Assembly (NCBI GenBank): GCA_025618425.1
Contig: CM046836.1
Span: forward strand, 19,498,278 to 19,562,277
Length of the DNA: 64,000 nucleotides
Direction: 5' to 3'
DNA from: Heliocidaris tuberculata
Lineage: Eukaryota > Echinodermata > Echinoidea > Camarodonta > Echinometridae
Shown: one piece after another, positions 24,901 to 31,794 of the stretch
How positions within the stretch are numbered: position 1 is the stretch's first letter
How the letters are laid out: each line of letters begins with the position of its first letter
Notes under the pieces: generated by a model
What the model saw: only the letters and a program-made list of their open reading frames with translations
Databases searched by the model: none
What the model was told of the DNA's origin: nothing
Translations under genes and position numbers: made by a program

Positions 24901-27900
24901 GGGGGCACTTCCGGCCCGTACCCCCCCCCCCCCCCCTCCCTCCTCCCTTTGAAAGAAAAGTGTACATTATCCCCCCCCCCCCCCTTTTGAAAATGTGCCC
25001 CCTTTTAAACTGATAACCTTTTTATTTCTTTTTTTTATTTGCTTGTCAGAGAATTTTGGAGGAAATCTGGAGACAAAAAAAAATCCAAAAAAAATCGGAT
25101 GACTTTTTTTTTCCTTGTCAGAAAATTTACTGACCCCCCCCCCCCCCCCCCCCCCATGGGCGCTCTTTTCCCCATATCCCTCATCTTAATTTTTAAATCT
25201 TGTGAATTCGATTTCGGTGATACTATTTGCACAGTTAGTATCTGCGGTTTTCAATGAATTAAAAAATATAGTTGCGAATGAGAGAAGCGACTTTATAGCA
25301 AAAATTTAGGCCACATCTTATTTCAAATCGCAGTTTTTGGACAGGTGCATTAGTTACAATGCATTTGAAATTTATTGATTTACATTTTTATGATATTTCA
25401 GATTGATTTCAGTTTATAACATCAGAAACGGCGTAAAATATTCTCTGTTGTGTCATAACTTAACATACACTTCAACGTAAAAAAATGTCCACAGTAGTTC
25501 ATGAGGTTTTTAGCAACAATTTGATAATTGTTTACCCTGAAATAATTTCCTCACCTCACTGAAAAATCAGTTATTAGATTTTTTTCTCGGTTGGAAATTT
25601 TTCAGGGGGGGGGTAGGGCAAACTGCCCCTTGCCCCCTTCAATTAAATACGCCAGTGACGACAAGTACGAAAGATAATATTACCGCGACAAAACGACGAA
25701 CTTAGAGCTCTCCTATAGAAATTTAGTTCGCATCAAGTCAGCAGATGCTAACTAGTAGCATTAGGAAGCGACCGTCGAGAATAAGCTCTAATTTTCATGG
25801 CGTTCCATAACTTGTTGCTATTTTTTTTCTTTCTTTCTTTTTGTCTTTATTTGCAGATCTTAATGTTGCAGGGATATATATTGGAGTGACGTTGTGCTGC
25901 CTTATGATCGCCATCATCATCATTATTATCTTTCTGCGTCATAGGTAAGTCATAATGATTCATCGATTTGTTTTTCTCAAAGATTTTGTTTACTGATCTA
26001 GGCATTTTGTAACTGTATATATTGAAAATGCATAAGGGAGGAAATATAGCAATATTCGATCGCTCTATATCATATATTTCTGGCAATTGTTTATCCATGA
26101 AATATTATGTCTCATTTAATAAAATAACTTGACAAACCTCGAGTTTGCCTTTATAAAATGGTGTTGTCTTTCCTTCTCTATTATATACTTCTTTCCAGTT
26201 TTAATGCATATGATTTGTTTCCCCAAATATCGTCAAAAAGAAAGAATAAAGTGAACTAATTCATTTTATGCATTTTTCAAAAAGCAGATGTTGTTGTTGT
26301 TGGTGGTGGTGGTGGTGGGGGGGGGGGGGAGTGATTGGTTTTTTGTTTTAGGGGGTGGCGTATTTAATTTAGGAAGATAAAAGTCAGCCTAACGCTGTGT
26401 TCTATGAATGAAAGATTTAATGGCTGATTTTAGTTAACAAATTACACATTTCCTTTTTCACGTCGTTAGTCTTGATTTTTTTTCAAATTTGTTTGGGGAG
26501 AAAAGTTTGTACAGATAACTAAAACAGCATACATCTGTGTCGGTTTACCGCCCATGACATGGGAAGTGTTTCATTGTATTTCATTTATTTATTCCACTTT
26601 CTTAAAAAAAAAAAAACATTGAAAATATACAATACGTGTTCATAAACAAGTGCAGAATAAAAAGAAGTGATGGATTCATAAAACCCTGAGGCTTGTTGGG
26701 GCATGATTCCCTGAATAGATACATCAAATTAACAGGAAAACAGTGTAAACGTATACTTAGCTATACGGATAGGACACAGGAATAAAGTAAGAGAGAAAGA
26801 AGAGGAGAGGAGAGAAAATGCATGGATTCCAATAGTAAGCATATTTGCATATATATACTTCTTACATTATCAATATTTCATGTCATTTAAAAGACCCCTA
26901 TTGTTTGATTGTTTCAGGTGAATTATTCCATATCATTTGACCGTGAAAAAATGCAGTATCTTTTGATAATCACTTTTGTTAATCACTATAGTTGAAGCAA
27001 ACATCATATTAGTCTTTTCATTCTGTTTTGTTCATGTATTAGGTGCAAAAGGAAAGTATCAAGAGGCAAAAGGGCTCAAGGAAGTTTGGGTGATCGTGAA
27101 AACAACTTTCCGGACAATGAATACCAGTACAGTGCAGTTGGTGCTGTCGAGAATGGGCCTACCATACCGAGAATGTCTACGAACGATGCTGGTGAAGATT
27201 ACCAATATTCACCAGTTGGACCCACCCTCAATGGCACGGACGTTGAACCAAGAGTTCCAAAACAGGATTCTGTTGATGAATACCAGTACACCGCCGTTGG
27301 ACCAATTCAAAATGGCGCTGATGTTGAGCCAAGAGTTCCAAAGCAAGACTCCGTCGATGAATACCAGTATTCTGCCGTGGGACCGATCCAAAATGGCGTC
27401 GATGTTGAGCCAAGAGTTCCAAAGCAAGACTCCGTTGACGAATACCAGTACTCTGCCGTGGGACCGATCCAAAATGGCGCAGATATTGAGCCCAGATTTC
27501 CGAAACAGGACTCTGGTGACGATGATTTCTACGCTCCAGTTGGCGCTACCTCCAGCGACACTCTTACTCCAAAGACCACCGCATTCGCAAACGTTTCCAC
27601 TGACGAGAGCTTCTATATCATTCCTGAGAGATCCGAAGTAAATCCATACCAAGAACTCACTGTCAAATCTATCACATTTGCTGGCCTTCAGAAGCTGAGA
27701 AAGAAGCCGGTTCTGGAACAAAATACGCAACGGGCAACAGAAGGAAACGTGGCAAAGCAACCGCCTGGGAAGCTGAAGAAGCCCATTAGGATGTCCCAAA
27801 CACCTACTGAGGATACTTCTGCGCAAAAATCTGCAGTACCTAGGCCTACTCCTGCGCAAAGATCTTCTATGCCTCACCAGCCGACAGAAGTGGATAATGC

Positions 27901-28195
27901 AGTATACGGTCTTGAAGTGATAGGCAGCCAAAACCATTTTGCGGCTTCATTAGCGGCCAATGAACAAAGTGATGACCAGTGTGAATCCATATACGCCAAC
28001 GACATCGAACTGCGGAAGTTATCCCCTCCCAGCCCTTCGGCCGTCAATGAAAACCACAGTACTCATGAAGGAATTGAGATAACTGATGGGGAGAATCCGT
28101 ATGAAAACTCGATAATTGGAGATCAGTCTTTTGTGCATGACGATGAAGATGGTGCCTATCAAGCTCTCAGCAGACAGGCAACCTTGCCTGTGTGA
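9703..28195 (+). CDS. Single-SRCR type I membrane receptor with tyrosine-repeat tail (six-exon gene)
   Basis: Spliced model: 9703-9793, 20690-20941, 21483-21572, 24488-24733, 25857-25944, 27043-28195. The total is 1920 nt, encoding 639 aa. Every junction has GT/AG and matching phase (1,1,1,1,2), which is strong internal support. Order: signal peptide (about 1-25); SRCR domain (about 32-142) with VRLVDG start, WARLCDSGW, VVCRQAGF and a terminal DAGVSC; Thr/Ser-rich stalk (about 146-226); transmembrane helix (about 232-253); 386-residue cytoplasmic tail. The tail holds six repeats centred on YxYxxVG every 26-29 residues and further Tyr motifs. SRCR receptors are expanded in sea urchins and often act in pathogen recognition; ligand and signalling here are inference. 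The first intron is 10.9 kb, so extra phase 1-1 exons could exist, but the direct join already gives a normal SRCR start. It most resembles CD5/CD6-style architecture, with one domain. Confidence 0.85.
10404..10592. repeat. Short direct/inverted repeat cluster GTGATCACTG...GTGACTCC
   Basis: GTGATCACTG followed by GTGACTCCC occurs at about 10416 and again near 10533, interspersed with many GAGTGAAAA and inverted TTCACTC motifs. It is probably a small palindromic MITE. The copy 2 equivalent is about 63626-63806. Confidence 0.45.
10766..10840. repeat. Imperfect inverted repeat, 30-bp arms
   Basis: Left arm 10766-10795 contains GGCCACAAGGGCGTTAACTC; right arm 10811-10840 contains GAGTTAACGCCCTTCTGGC. 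The right-arm motif occurs again near 23690. It looks like a very short MITE or a terminal fragment. Confidence 0.55.
11272..11545 (+). mobile_element. tRNA-derived SINE
   Basis: The 5' part has a pol III A box (TGGTCTAGTGG, about 11284) and a B box (GGTTCGAATCC, about 11328), spaced as in a tRNA, with a His-like GTG anticodon loop but poor stems. The tRNA-unrelated body follows, ending in GCGCTATACAAGAACCC. It lies in intron 1 of the SRCR gene. It is read as a SINE because the tRNA fold is degenerate and is followed by a long body. Confidence 0.7.
12106..12528. mobile_element. piggyBac-type MITE (TTAA target site)
   Basis: Flanked by TTAA at 12102-12105 and 12529-12532. Termini AGGGAAAGTCCACCC and GGGTGAACTTCCCCT are inverted copies. 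Inversion continues inward: GTATCTTGCGAGGTCCTCTC is mirrored by GAGAGGAGCTCGCAAGATAC. No transposase frame. Confidence 0.75.
12649..12991. mobile_element. mariner-type MITE (TA target site)
   Basis: Starts after TA (12647-12648) with CAGGGCGTAATAAAAAAGTA and ends AAGTGTGTACTTTTTATGGAGCACTG before TA (12992-12993), reading TACTTTTTATG as the inverse of the left end. The inverted similarity continues through ACTTTGAAAG and TTCACAATATTGATAT. About 343 bp, non-coding. Confidence 0.7.
13371..14143. mobile_element. Composite of nested hAT-like MITEs
   Basis: CAGTGGCGTATCTA occurs at 13371 and again near 13416; the right side ends GGATATGCCACTAG near 14143, the inverse terminus. The interior has C/G homopolymers and a GCGACCGAGC motif twice (near 13497 and 13931), shared with elements at about 17690 and 50449. 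Boundaries are approximate. Confidence 0.5.
15383..15607. mobile_element. hAT-type MITE, perfect 16-bp inverted termini and 8-bp target duplication
   Basis: Left end CAGTGGCGGATCCAGG and right end CCTGGATCCGCCACTG are exact inverse complements. Flanks ATAGAGAC at 15375-15382 and 15608-15615 are identical. The interior has a 35-base T run and a GCTTGTCAGAGA motif shared with other family members. It is the cleanest member of this family in the window. Confidence 0.9.
17391..17455. repeat. 65-bp near-perfect palindrome
   Basis: Arms 17391-17422 and 17424-17455 pair with three mismatches around a single central base (CCACAGGGTTTAGGCGTTCT against AGAACGCCAAAACCCTCTGG). It would fold into a long hairpin. 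It sits in SRCR intron 1. The function is unknown. Confidence 0.75.
17530..17592. repeat. (AT)n / (TTTA)n microsatellite
   Basis: Alternating TA tract followed by TTTATTTA repeats; low complexity. Confidence 0.95.
17690..18628. mobile_element. Probable hAT-like non-autonomous element
   Basis: The left boundary CCTGGCGTAGCCAGACATTTTG and right CCCCCATGGCTAAACCTGTGG are imperfect inverse complements. Flanks AAATATGC and AAATATATGC are similar. The interior carries GAACGAGCGAAGTGATTGAGC and GAGCGAGCGACGCGACCGAG, the same motif family as 13371 and 50449, plus long G runs. It has no transposase. Confidence 0.45.
18808..20365. mobile_element. 1.56-kb inverted-repeat element built of GGTCTAAT subterminal repeats
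   Basis: Left arm 18808-18873 and right arm 20306-20365 are about 60-bp imperfect inverse complements (CACTTGGTCTAATGCCAACT against the inverse of 20334-20353). Inside the right end, some twenty degenerate copies of TTAGACCAAATGG fill 19935-20300. The centre (19020-19690) is strongly purine-rich on the plus strand. No transposase frame; superfamily not recognised. Confidence 0.65.
20690..20941 (+). CDS. Exon 2: N-terminal two thirds of SRCR domain
   Basis: Acceptor CTTTGGTAG precedes 20690; donor GCTG|GTAGGC follows 20941; phase 1 at both ends. It encodes VRLVDGSG, EGRVEVF, WARLCDSGWD, ATVVCRQAGF and a final IIRLNGC, the conserved first-half landmarks of an SRCR domain. Confidence 0.9.
21483..21572 (+). 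CDS. Exon 3: C-terminal third of SRCR domain
   Basis: Acceptor ATTGCATGACAG, weak in pyrimidines, precedes 21483; donor CCTA|GTAAGT follows 21572; phase 1 at both ends. It encodes SLDEAGCQEAVC and RRRDAGVSC, matching the Cys spacing and the terminal DAGVxC of SRCR domains. Upstream in the same frame there are stops at 21395 and 21413, which supports this acceptor over the T-rich one at 21390. Confidence 0.8.
22288..22732. mobile_element. MITE with ATCACTTCGTTTT termini
   Basis: The left end AATCACTTCGTTTTAAAG...ATCCACTCC is mirrored at the right by GGAGTGGGTTCCACTCCAAAACGAAGTGATCC. Inside are repeated GGAGTGGA/TCCACTC motifs. It lies in the intron between SRCR exons 3 and 4. Confidence 0.6.
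22890..23720. other. GC-rich intronic island with CGG-type repeats
   Basis: Markedly richer in CpG and GC than its surroundings, with tandem GCGGCCGGAAT units near 23080-23110 and many TCGGGCGG motifs. The frames here are short and frame-inconsistent, so it is not annotated as coding. The right edge (about 23680-23715) matches the inverted repeat at 10811-10840. It is probably a distinct repeat family. Confidence 0.45.
23142..23275. mobile_element. 134-bp MITE nested in the GC-rich island
   Basis: TTAGGGAGCTTTCGAAACCACGACGG at the left is mirrored by CCATCGTCCTCATTTTGAAAGCTCCCTAA at the right. It has no coding capacity. Confidence 0.6.
23902..24239. mobile_element. hAT-type MITE with 8-bp target duplication
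   Basis: Left CAGTGGCGGATTCAGG and right CCTGGATCCGCCCCTG are inverse termini. Flanks TTCAAAGG at 23894-23901 and 24240-24247 are identical. The interior has C runs, a T run and GCTTGTCAGAGAATTATGGA followed by GAGCGACTTTTGAAGGGCTG. Confidence 0.85.
24488..24733 (+). CDS. Exon 4: Ser/Thr-rich extracellular stalk
   Basis: Acceptor TTTAAAGCAG precedes 24488; donor AAGG|GTAAGT follows 24733; phase 1 at both ends. About 81 residues are dominated by Thr, Ser, Pro and Ala (for example TSEATSTVSMVTTRAST), a mucin-like stalk likely to be O-glycosylated, ending in a basic DRLPRKG just before the membrane exon. Confidence 0.75.
24893..25180. mobile_element. Truncated member of the CAGTGGCGGA MITE family
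   Basis: Starts CAGTAGCGGATTAGTGG and holds C homopolymers plus GCTTGTCAGAGAATTTTGGA. No matching right terminus or target duplication is found. Confidence 0.5.
25857..25944 (+). CDS. Exon 5: transmembrane helix
   Basis: A polypyrimidine tract and TTGCAG precede 25857; donor ATAG|GTAAGT follows 25944. It starts in phase 1 and ends in phase 2. It encodes a hydrophobic helix, GIYIGVTLCCLMIA followed by six Ile and FL, then basic RHR, which continues as CKRK in the next exon. This is a standard stop-transfer arrangement placing the C-terminus in the cytosol. Confidence 0.85.
27043..28195 (+). CDS. Exon 6: cytoplasmic tail with YxYxxVG repeats
   Basis: Acceptor ATGTATTAG precedes 27043; the frame is open to TGA at 28193-28195. 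The membrane-proximal CKRKVSRGKR is strongly basic. Six repeat cores follow at about residues 283, 309, 336, 363, 390 and 419 (EYQYSAVGPIQNG type, the last degenerate DFYAPVG). The middle DNA units are about 81-bp near-identical direct repeats (27263-27530). Further tyrosine motifs include YIIP, NPYQEL, YGLE, YAND, NPYENS and YQAL. YxN motifs fit Grb2-type SH2 sites and YxxV/L fits other SH2 sites; that reading is motif-based inference. No enzymatic domain is seen. Confidence 0.85.
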
Positions 28196-28267
28196 GTGAG
28201 TCATGATGCAATAATGCTGGGGGCGCTGCACACTGAGCCGTTATTTCCGTTGCTCCACTAAAGAAGG

Positions 28268-28720
28268 AAACGTGGCGTCATTTGCCGACGTCAGGACCGC
28301 TTCAGTGACTTACGGTCTTTTGCGCGTCATGAAAGAGTGATATCGTATAAAAAGTGACCGCCAAATGAACATTGCAACAAAAGGCCTCCTTTTTATAACT
28401 GGCGCATGCATGGGTTAATTTCCTTCACCGGTTCGATTAGCGCAGGTACTGACGCTTCTTGTGAGCCGGGCTTGAAATACATGAAAGCCCAGTTCACACA
28501 AGGCGTCGTTTTTACTGACGTTAGGACCGCGTAAATGTCTTTATGGTCTTTTGCACGCCAAGAAAGAGTGATATACACGTAGTTTAAAAAATGATTGCAA
28601 AATGAACGGTGCAAACAATACTTTTAATAACTTGGCGTATATGGGTTGACTGCCTTCACATGCTCTATTCGTTCAGGCACTGACGCAATCGAAATAACCC
28701 CTCCTGTGAGCCGGGCTTTG
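28268..28720. repeat. Two imperfect tandem units of about 230 bp downstream of the SRCR gene
   Basis: GGCGTCATTTGCCGACGTCAGGACCGC (28273) recurs as the GGCGTCGTTTTTACTGACGTTAGGACCGC form (28502). Both are followed by GGTCTTTTGC, AAGAGTGATAT, a TGGGTT...CCTTCAC box and GTGAGCCGGGCTT. An inverted trace (AATGACGCCTTGTGTGC) is near 28950, so this may be the inside of a palindromic element. It could overlap the 3' UTR. Confidence 0.6.
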
Positions 28721-29164
28721 AGTCATTAAAAAAAAAAAAAAAAATACTGAATGATTCGCTACGCCAGTGTTCCGCTGACCCCAATTTCTGGACAAATCCG
28801 AAACATTATGCTATGCCATCGCACCCCTACGTCAGTGAGTAGCGTCTGTGCTTAGAGAGCTACGTCTTGACAAGTCGACCTGTTCTGTGCGTTTATATCA
28901 GAGAATCTTCTTGATTGGTGCATGGACCCATTACTGATGCCATGAAAATGACGCCTTGTGTGCAGACGGCAATTTATAATTTTATTAAAACTGTCCACAG
29001 AGGAACTACAGCGATTCATATTAATATATGATAAACACGTTATAATATTAAGATAGCAGACCTATCTTCTGTTTAATTTAGGGTTTAAAAGAAGTAGATA
29101 ATAATTGTTTTCGATTGACTTTTAATTCTGGATAAAACATATTGATCATTAGACTTACATTTCC

Positions 29165-29510
29165 TATCTTTGATTCTTCTTGTTCTTCGTTGTCATTATC
29201 ATCATCATCATCATATCCTTTTTTCCTTTTCCTTTTCTTCCTATTCCTTCATCTTTCCTTCTTCTAATACTACTTCTCCTTCATTATCTTCTTCTATTTC
29301 TTCTTCTCCTTTTTTTTCTTGTTCTTGTTATTTTTCTTGTTCTTGTTCTTCTCCTTCTTGTTCTTGTTGTTCTTGTTCTTCTTTTTCTTTCACTTCTTTT
29401 TCTTCTTCCCCTTCTCTTCTTCTTTTTCTTCTTCTTCTTCTTCTTCTTCTTCTTCTTCTTCTTCTTCTTCTTCTTCTTCTTCTTCTTCTTCTTCTTCTTC
29501 TTCTTCAAAT
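29165..29510. repeat. (TTC)n microsatellite and pyrimidine tract
   Basis: Degenerate CTT-rich sequence becoming a pure TTC array from about 29430 to 29505; low complexity. Its frames are not genes. Confidence 0.95.
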
Positions 29511-29848
29511 AATTATGTCGTGTTTACCCAGGGTAGCCTCATCGGTACTATAATTATGTCCTGCATGTTCTCCCTGAGGGCCATGCAATTACAACCGTAG
29601 CGCATAGTGCATTCAAGGAATAAATCCTACAAAGAGTACCAAGTACCCATCTCCTACTCCTGGGTCGAGTGCGGGAAAGTTCTTCTGCTTCTTCCTCCTC
29701 CTCCCATTCTCTTCCTCCTGTCTTCTTCTTCTTCTTCTTCGCTCCCAACTATCTTTCTTTTTTTTTTTCTTTTTCAAGATTTTATTTCTCAACTCATTCA
29801 ATACATAAGTAGCACATGCATAAAAAAGCGATTTGAAAGTAACATACA

Positions 29849-30037
29849 TAACACGATAAAAACTACTTTCGAAAAATAAACTCAAGGGCAATTTCAAAGG
29901 CCTATTGTACTGCCCATAGAAATCAGGTTCGGATTACGTAATACGCCATTGTAATGTTCGCACATTTCTAAAGGTGATAGACAGGGCTATTGAAATTGTC
30001 TTGAGTTTATTTTTCGAAAGTAGTTTTTATCGTGTTA
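29849..30037. repeat. Inverted repeat with about 55-bp arms
   Basis: The left arm 29849-29903 includes TAACACGATAAAAACTACTT and CGAAAAATAAACTCAAG. The right arm 29983-30037 is its inverse, with about 80 bases between them. It is consistent with a small MITE or a folded-back copy. Confidence 0.7.
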
Positions 30038-30300
30038 CATGTACATTCCAAACACTTATTAACATACATGTATTATATCAGTTTCATTAATGTTCTTGAC
30101 ACAAAACGTTCCATTTTTTCTATGTATATTCATCAAATTACGTTTAAAAGCAATTATTCTCTCAGTTTTTTTTTCAATTTGATCTAAACCAAGTTTAAAG
30201 TGTGTAAATGTAGGGTTTATATTCTAATGTTTGCCTGAATATGTAAAATATTTCGCAAAGACCACGATGATGTTAATGAGATAAAAGTTATTGAGGGTTA

Positions 30301-30785
30301 TAACCCCCTCTAGGACAACTACCCCCTGGACAACTACCCCCCGGACAACTACCCCCCGGAAAACCACCCCCTGGACGACTACCCCCCTAGGACATCTACC
30401 CCCCCCCCAGGACAACTACCCCCCAGGACAACTACCCTCCAGGACAACTACCCCCAGGACAATTACCCCCAGGACAATTACCCCCCCCCCCAGGACAACT
30501 ACCCCCCAGGACAACTACCCCCCAGGACAATTACCCCCAGGACAATTTTTCCGGGGGTAGCTGTCCAGGGGGTAGTTGTTCGGGGGGTAGTTGTCCGGGG
30601 GGTAGTTGTCCTGGGGGGTAATTGTCCTGGGGGTAATTGTCCTGGGGGGTAGTTGTCCTGGGGGGTAGTTGTCCTAGGGGGTAGTTGTCCTGGGGGGTAG
30701 TTGTCCTAGGGGGGTAGTCGTCCAGGGGTGGTTTTCCGGGGGGTGGTTGTCCGGGGGTAATTGTCCAGGGGGTAGTTGTCCGGAT
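30301..30785. repeat. Head-to-head inverted minisatellite array
   Basis: From 30310 to about 30545 the plus strand repeats AGGACAACTACCCCCC-type 15-17-bp units. From about 30550 to 30783 the reverse complement GGGGGGTAGTTGTCCT repeats. The two arrays meet at an abrupt centre near 30548, forming a giant near-palindrome with G-rich/C-rich strand asymmetry. Confidence 0.9.
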
Positions 30786-30799
30786 ACGATAACCCCCTG

Positions 30800-31208
30800 T
30801 AGAGCCCACAAATGTGAAAATAACCACAAATGTAAAAACACTGCACCCACAAATGTCAAAATAACCACAAATGTCATAACATGTCAACCACAAGTGTAAA
30901 AATAACCACAAATGTAAAAAAAAAAATCGCCCACAAATGTAAAAATCTGTTTAACCACAAATGTAAAAACATTTCGCCTACAAATGTCAAAATTTCCATT
31001 TTTACCACAAATGTCATAACATGCCGACCGCAAATGTAAAAACTCATTACTTGCATAATGCACCCATGTAAGATAAGTTATTATGAGATGTATGTGTGTG
31101 CGCGCGTGTATGCGTGTGTGTGAGGTTTTCCTGACCATTGAAATCCCTAAAATATTGAAACACCCTTTACCACAAATGTCAAAACATGTCAACCGCAAAT
31201 GTAAAAAT
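30800..31208. repeat. CCACAAATGT(C/A)AAA minisatellite
   Basis: About 18 degenerate units of 16-25 bp (ACCACAAATGTCAAAATA, ACCACAAATGTAAAAA), interrupted by unique sequence at 31045-31165. Confidence 0.85.
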
Positions 31209-31294
31209 GTATTAAACTAGTGTGTTTACTAGTGTTTTTTCCTTTTAATGATCAGTTACAGAGACGGGGGGGGGGGGGGGGGGGGGGGGGGGGG

Positions 31295-31794
31295 NNNNNN
31301 NNNNNNNNNNNNNNNNNNNNNNNNNNNNNNNNNNNNNNNNNNNNNNNNNNNNNNNNNNNNNNNNNNNNNNNNNNNNNNNNNNNNNNNNNNNNNNNNNNNN
31401 NNNNNNNNNNNNNNNNNNNNNNNNNNNNNNNNNNNNNNNNNNNNNNNNNNNNNNNNNNNNNNNNNNNNNNNNNNNNNNNNNNNNNNNNNNNNNNNNNNNN
31501 NNNNNNNNNNNNNNNNNNNNNNNNNNNNNNNNNNNNNNNNNNNNNNNNNNNNNNNNNNNNNNNNNNNNNNNNNNNNNNNNNNNNNNNNNNNNNNNNNNNN
31601 NNNNNNNNNNNNNNNNNNNNNNNNNNNNNNNNNNNNNNNNNNNNNNNNNNNNNNNNNNNNNNNNNNNNNNNNNNNNNNNNNNNNNNNNNNNNNNNNNNNN
31701 NNNNNNNNNNNNNNNNNNNNNNNNNNNNNNNNNNNNNNNNNNNNNNNNNNNNNNNNNNNNNNNNNNNNNNNNNNNNNNNNNNNNNNNNNNNNNN
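31295..31794. other. Assembly gap of exactly 500 N, preceded by 29 G
   Basis: The N block is exactly 500 bases and the left contig ends in a 29-base G run (31266-31294). The round length suggests a scaffolding placeholder of unknown true size. Order and distance across it are not proven by sequence. Confidence 0.97.

Noticed and set aside
26976..27641. 221-codon plus-strand frame overlapping the SRCR tail exon
   Set aside because: Shadow frame of the 81-bp coding repeats; the other frame continues in phase from the TM exon and carries the Tyr motifs.
27209..27937. 242-codon minus-strand frame antisense to the tail
   Set aside because: Antisense shadow of a repeat-rich real exon; no start context, splice support or recognisable domain.
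29170..29553. Ser/Phe/Leu-rich frames near 29.2-29.5 kb
   Set aside because: Low-complexity translation of a TTC microsatellite.
30301..31208. CRISPR-like array of short repeats
   Set aside because: Units are contiguous or nearly so without unique equal-length spacers, and the DNA is eukaryotic; these are minisatellites.
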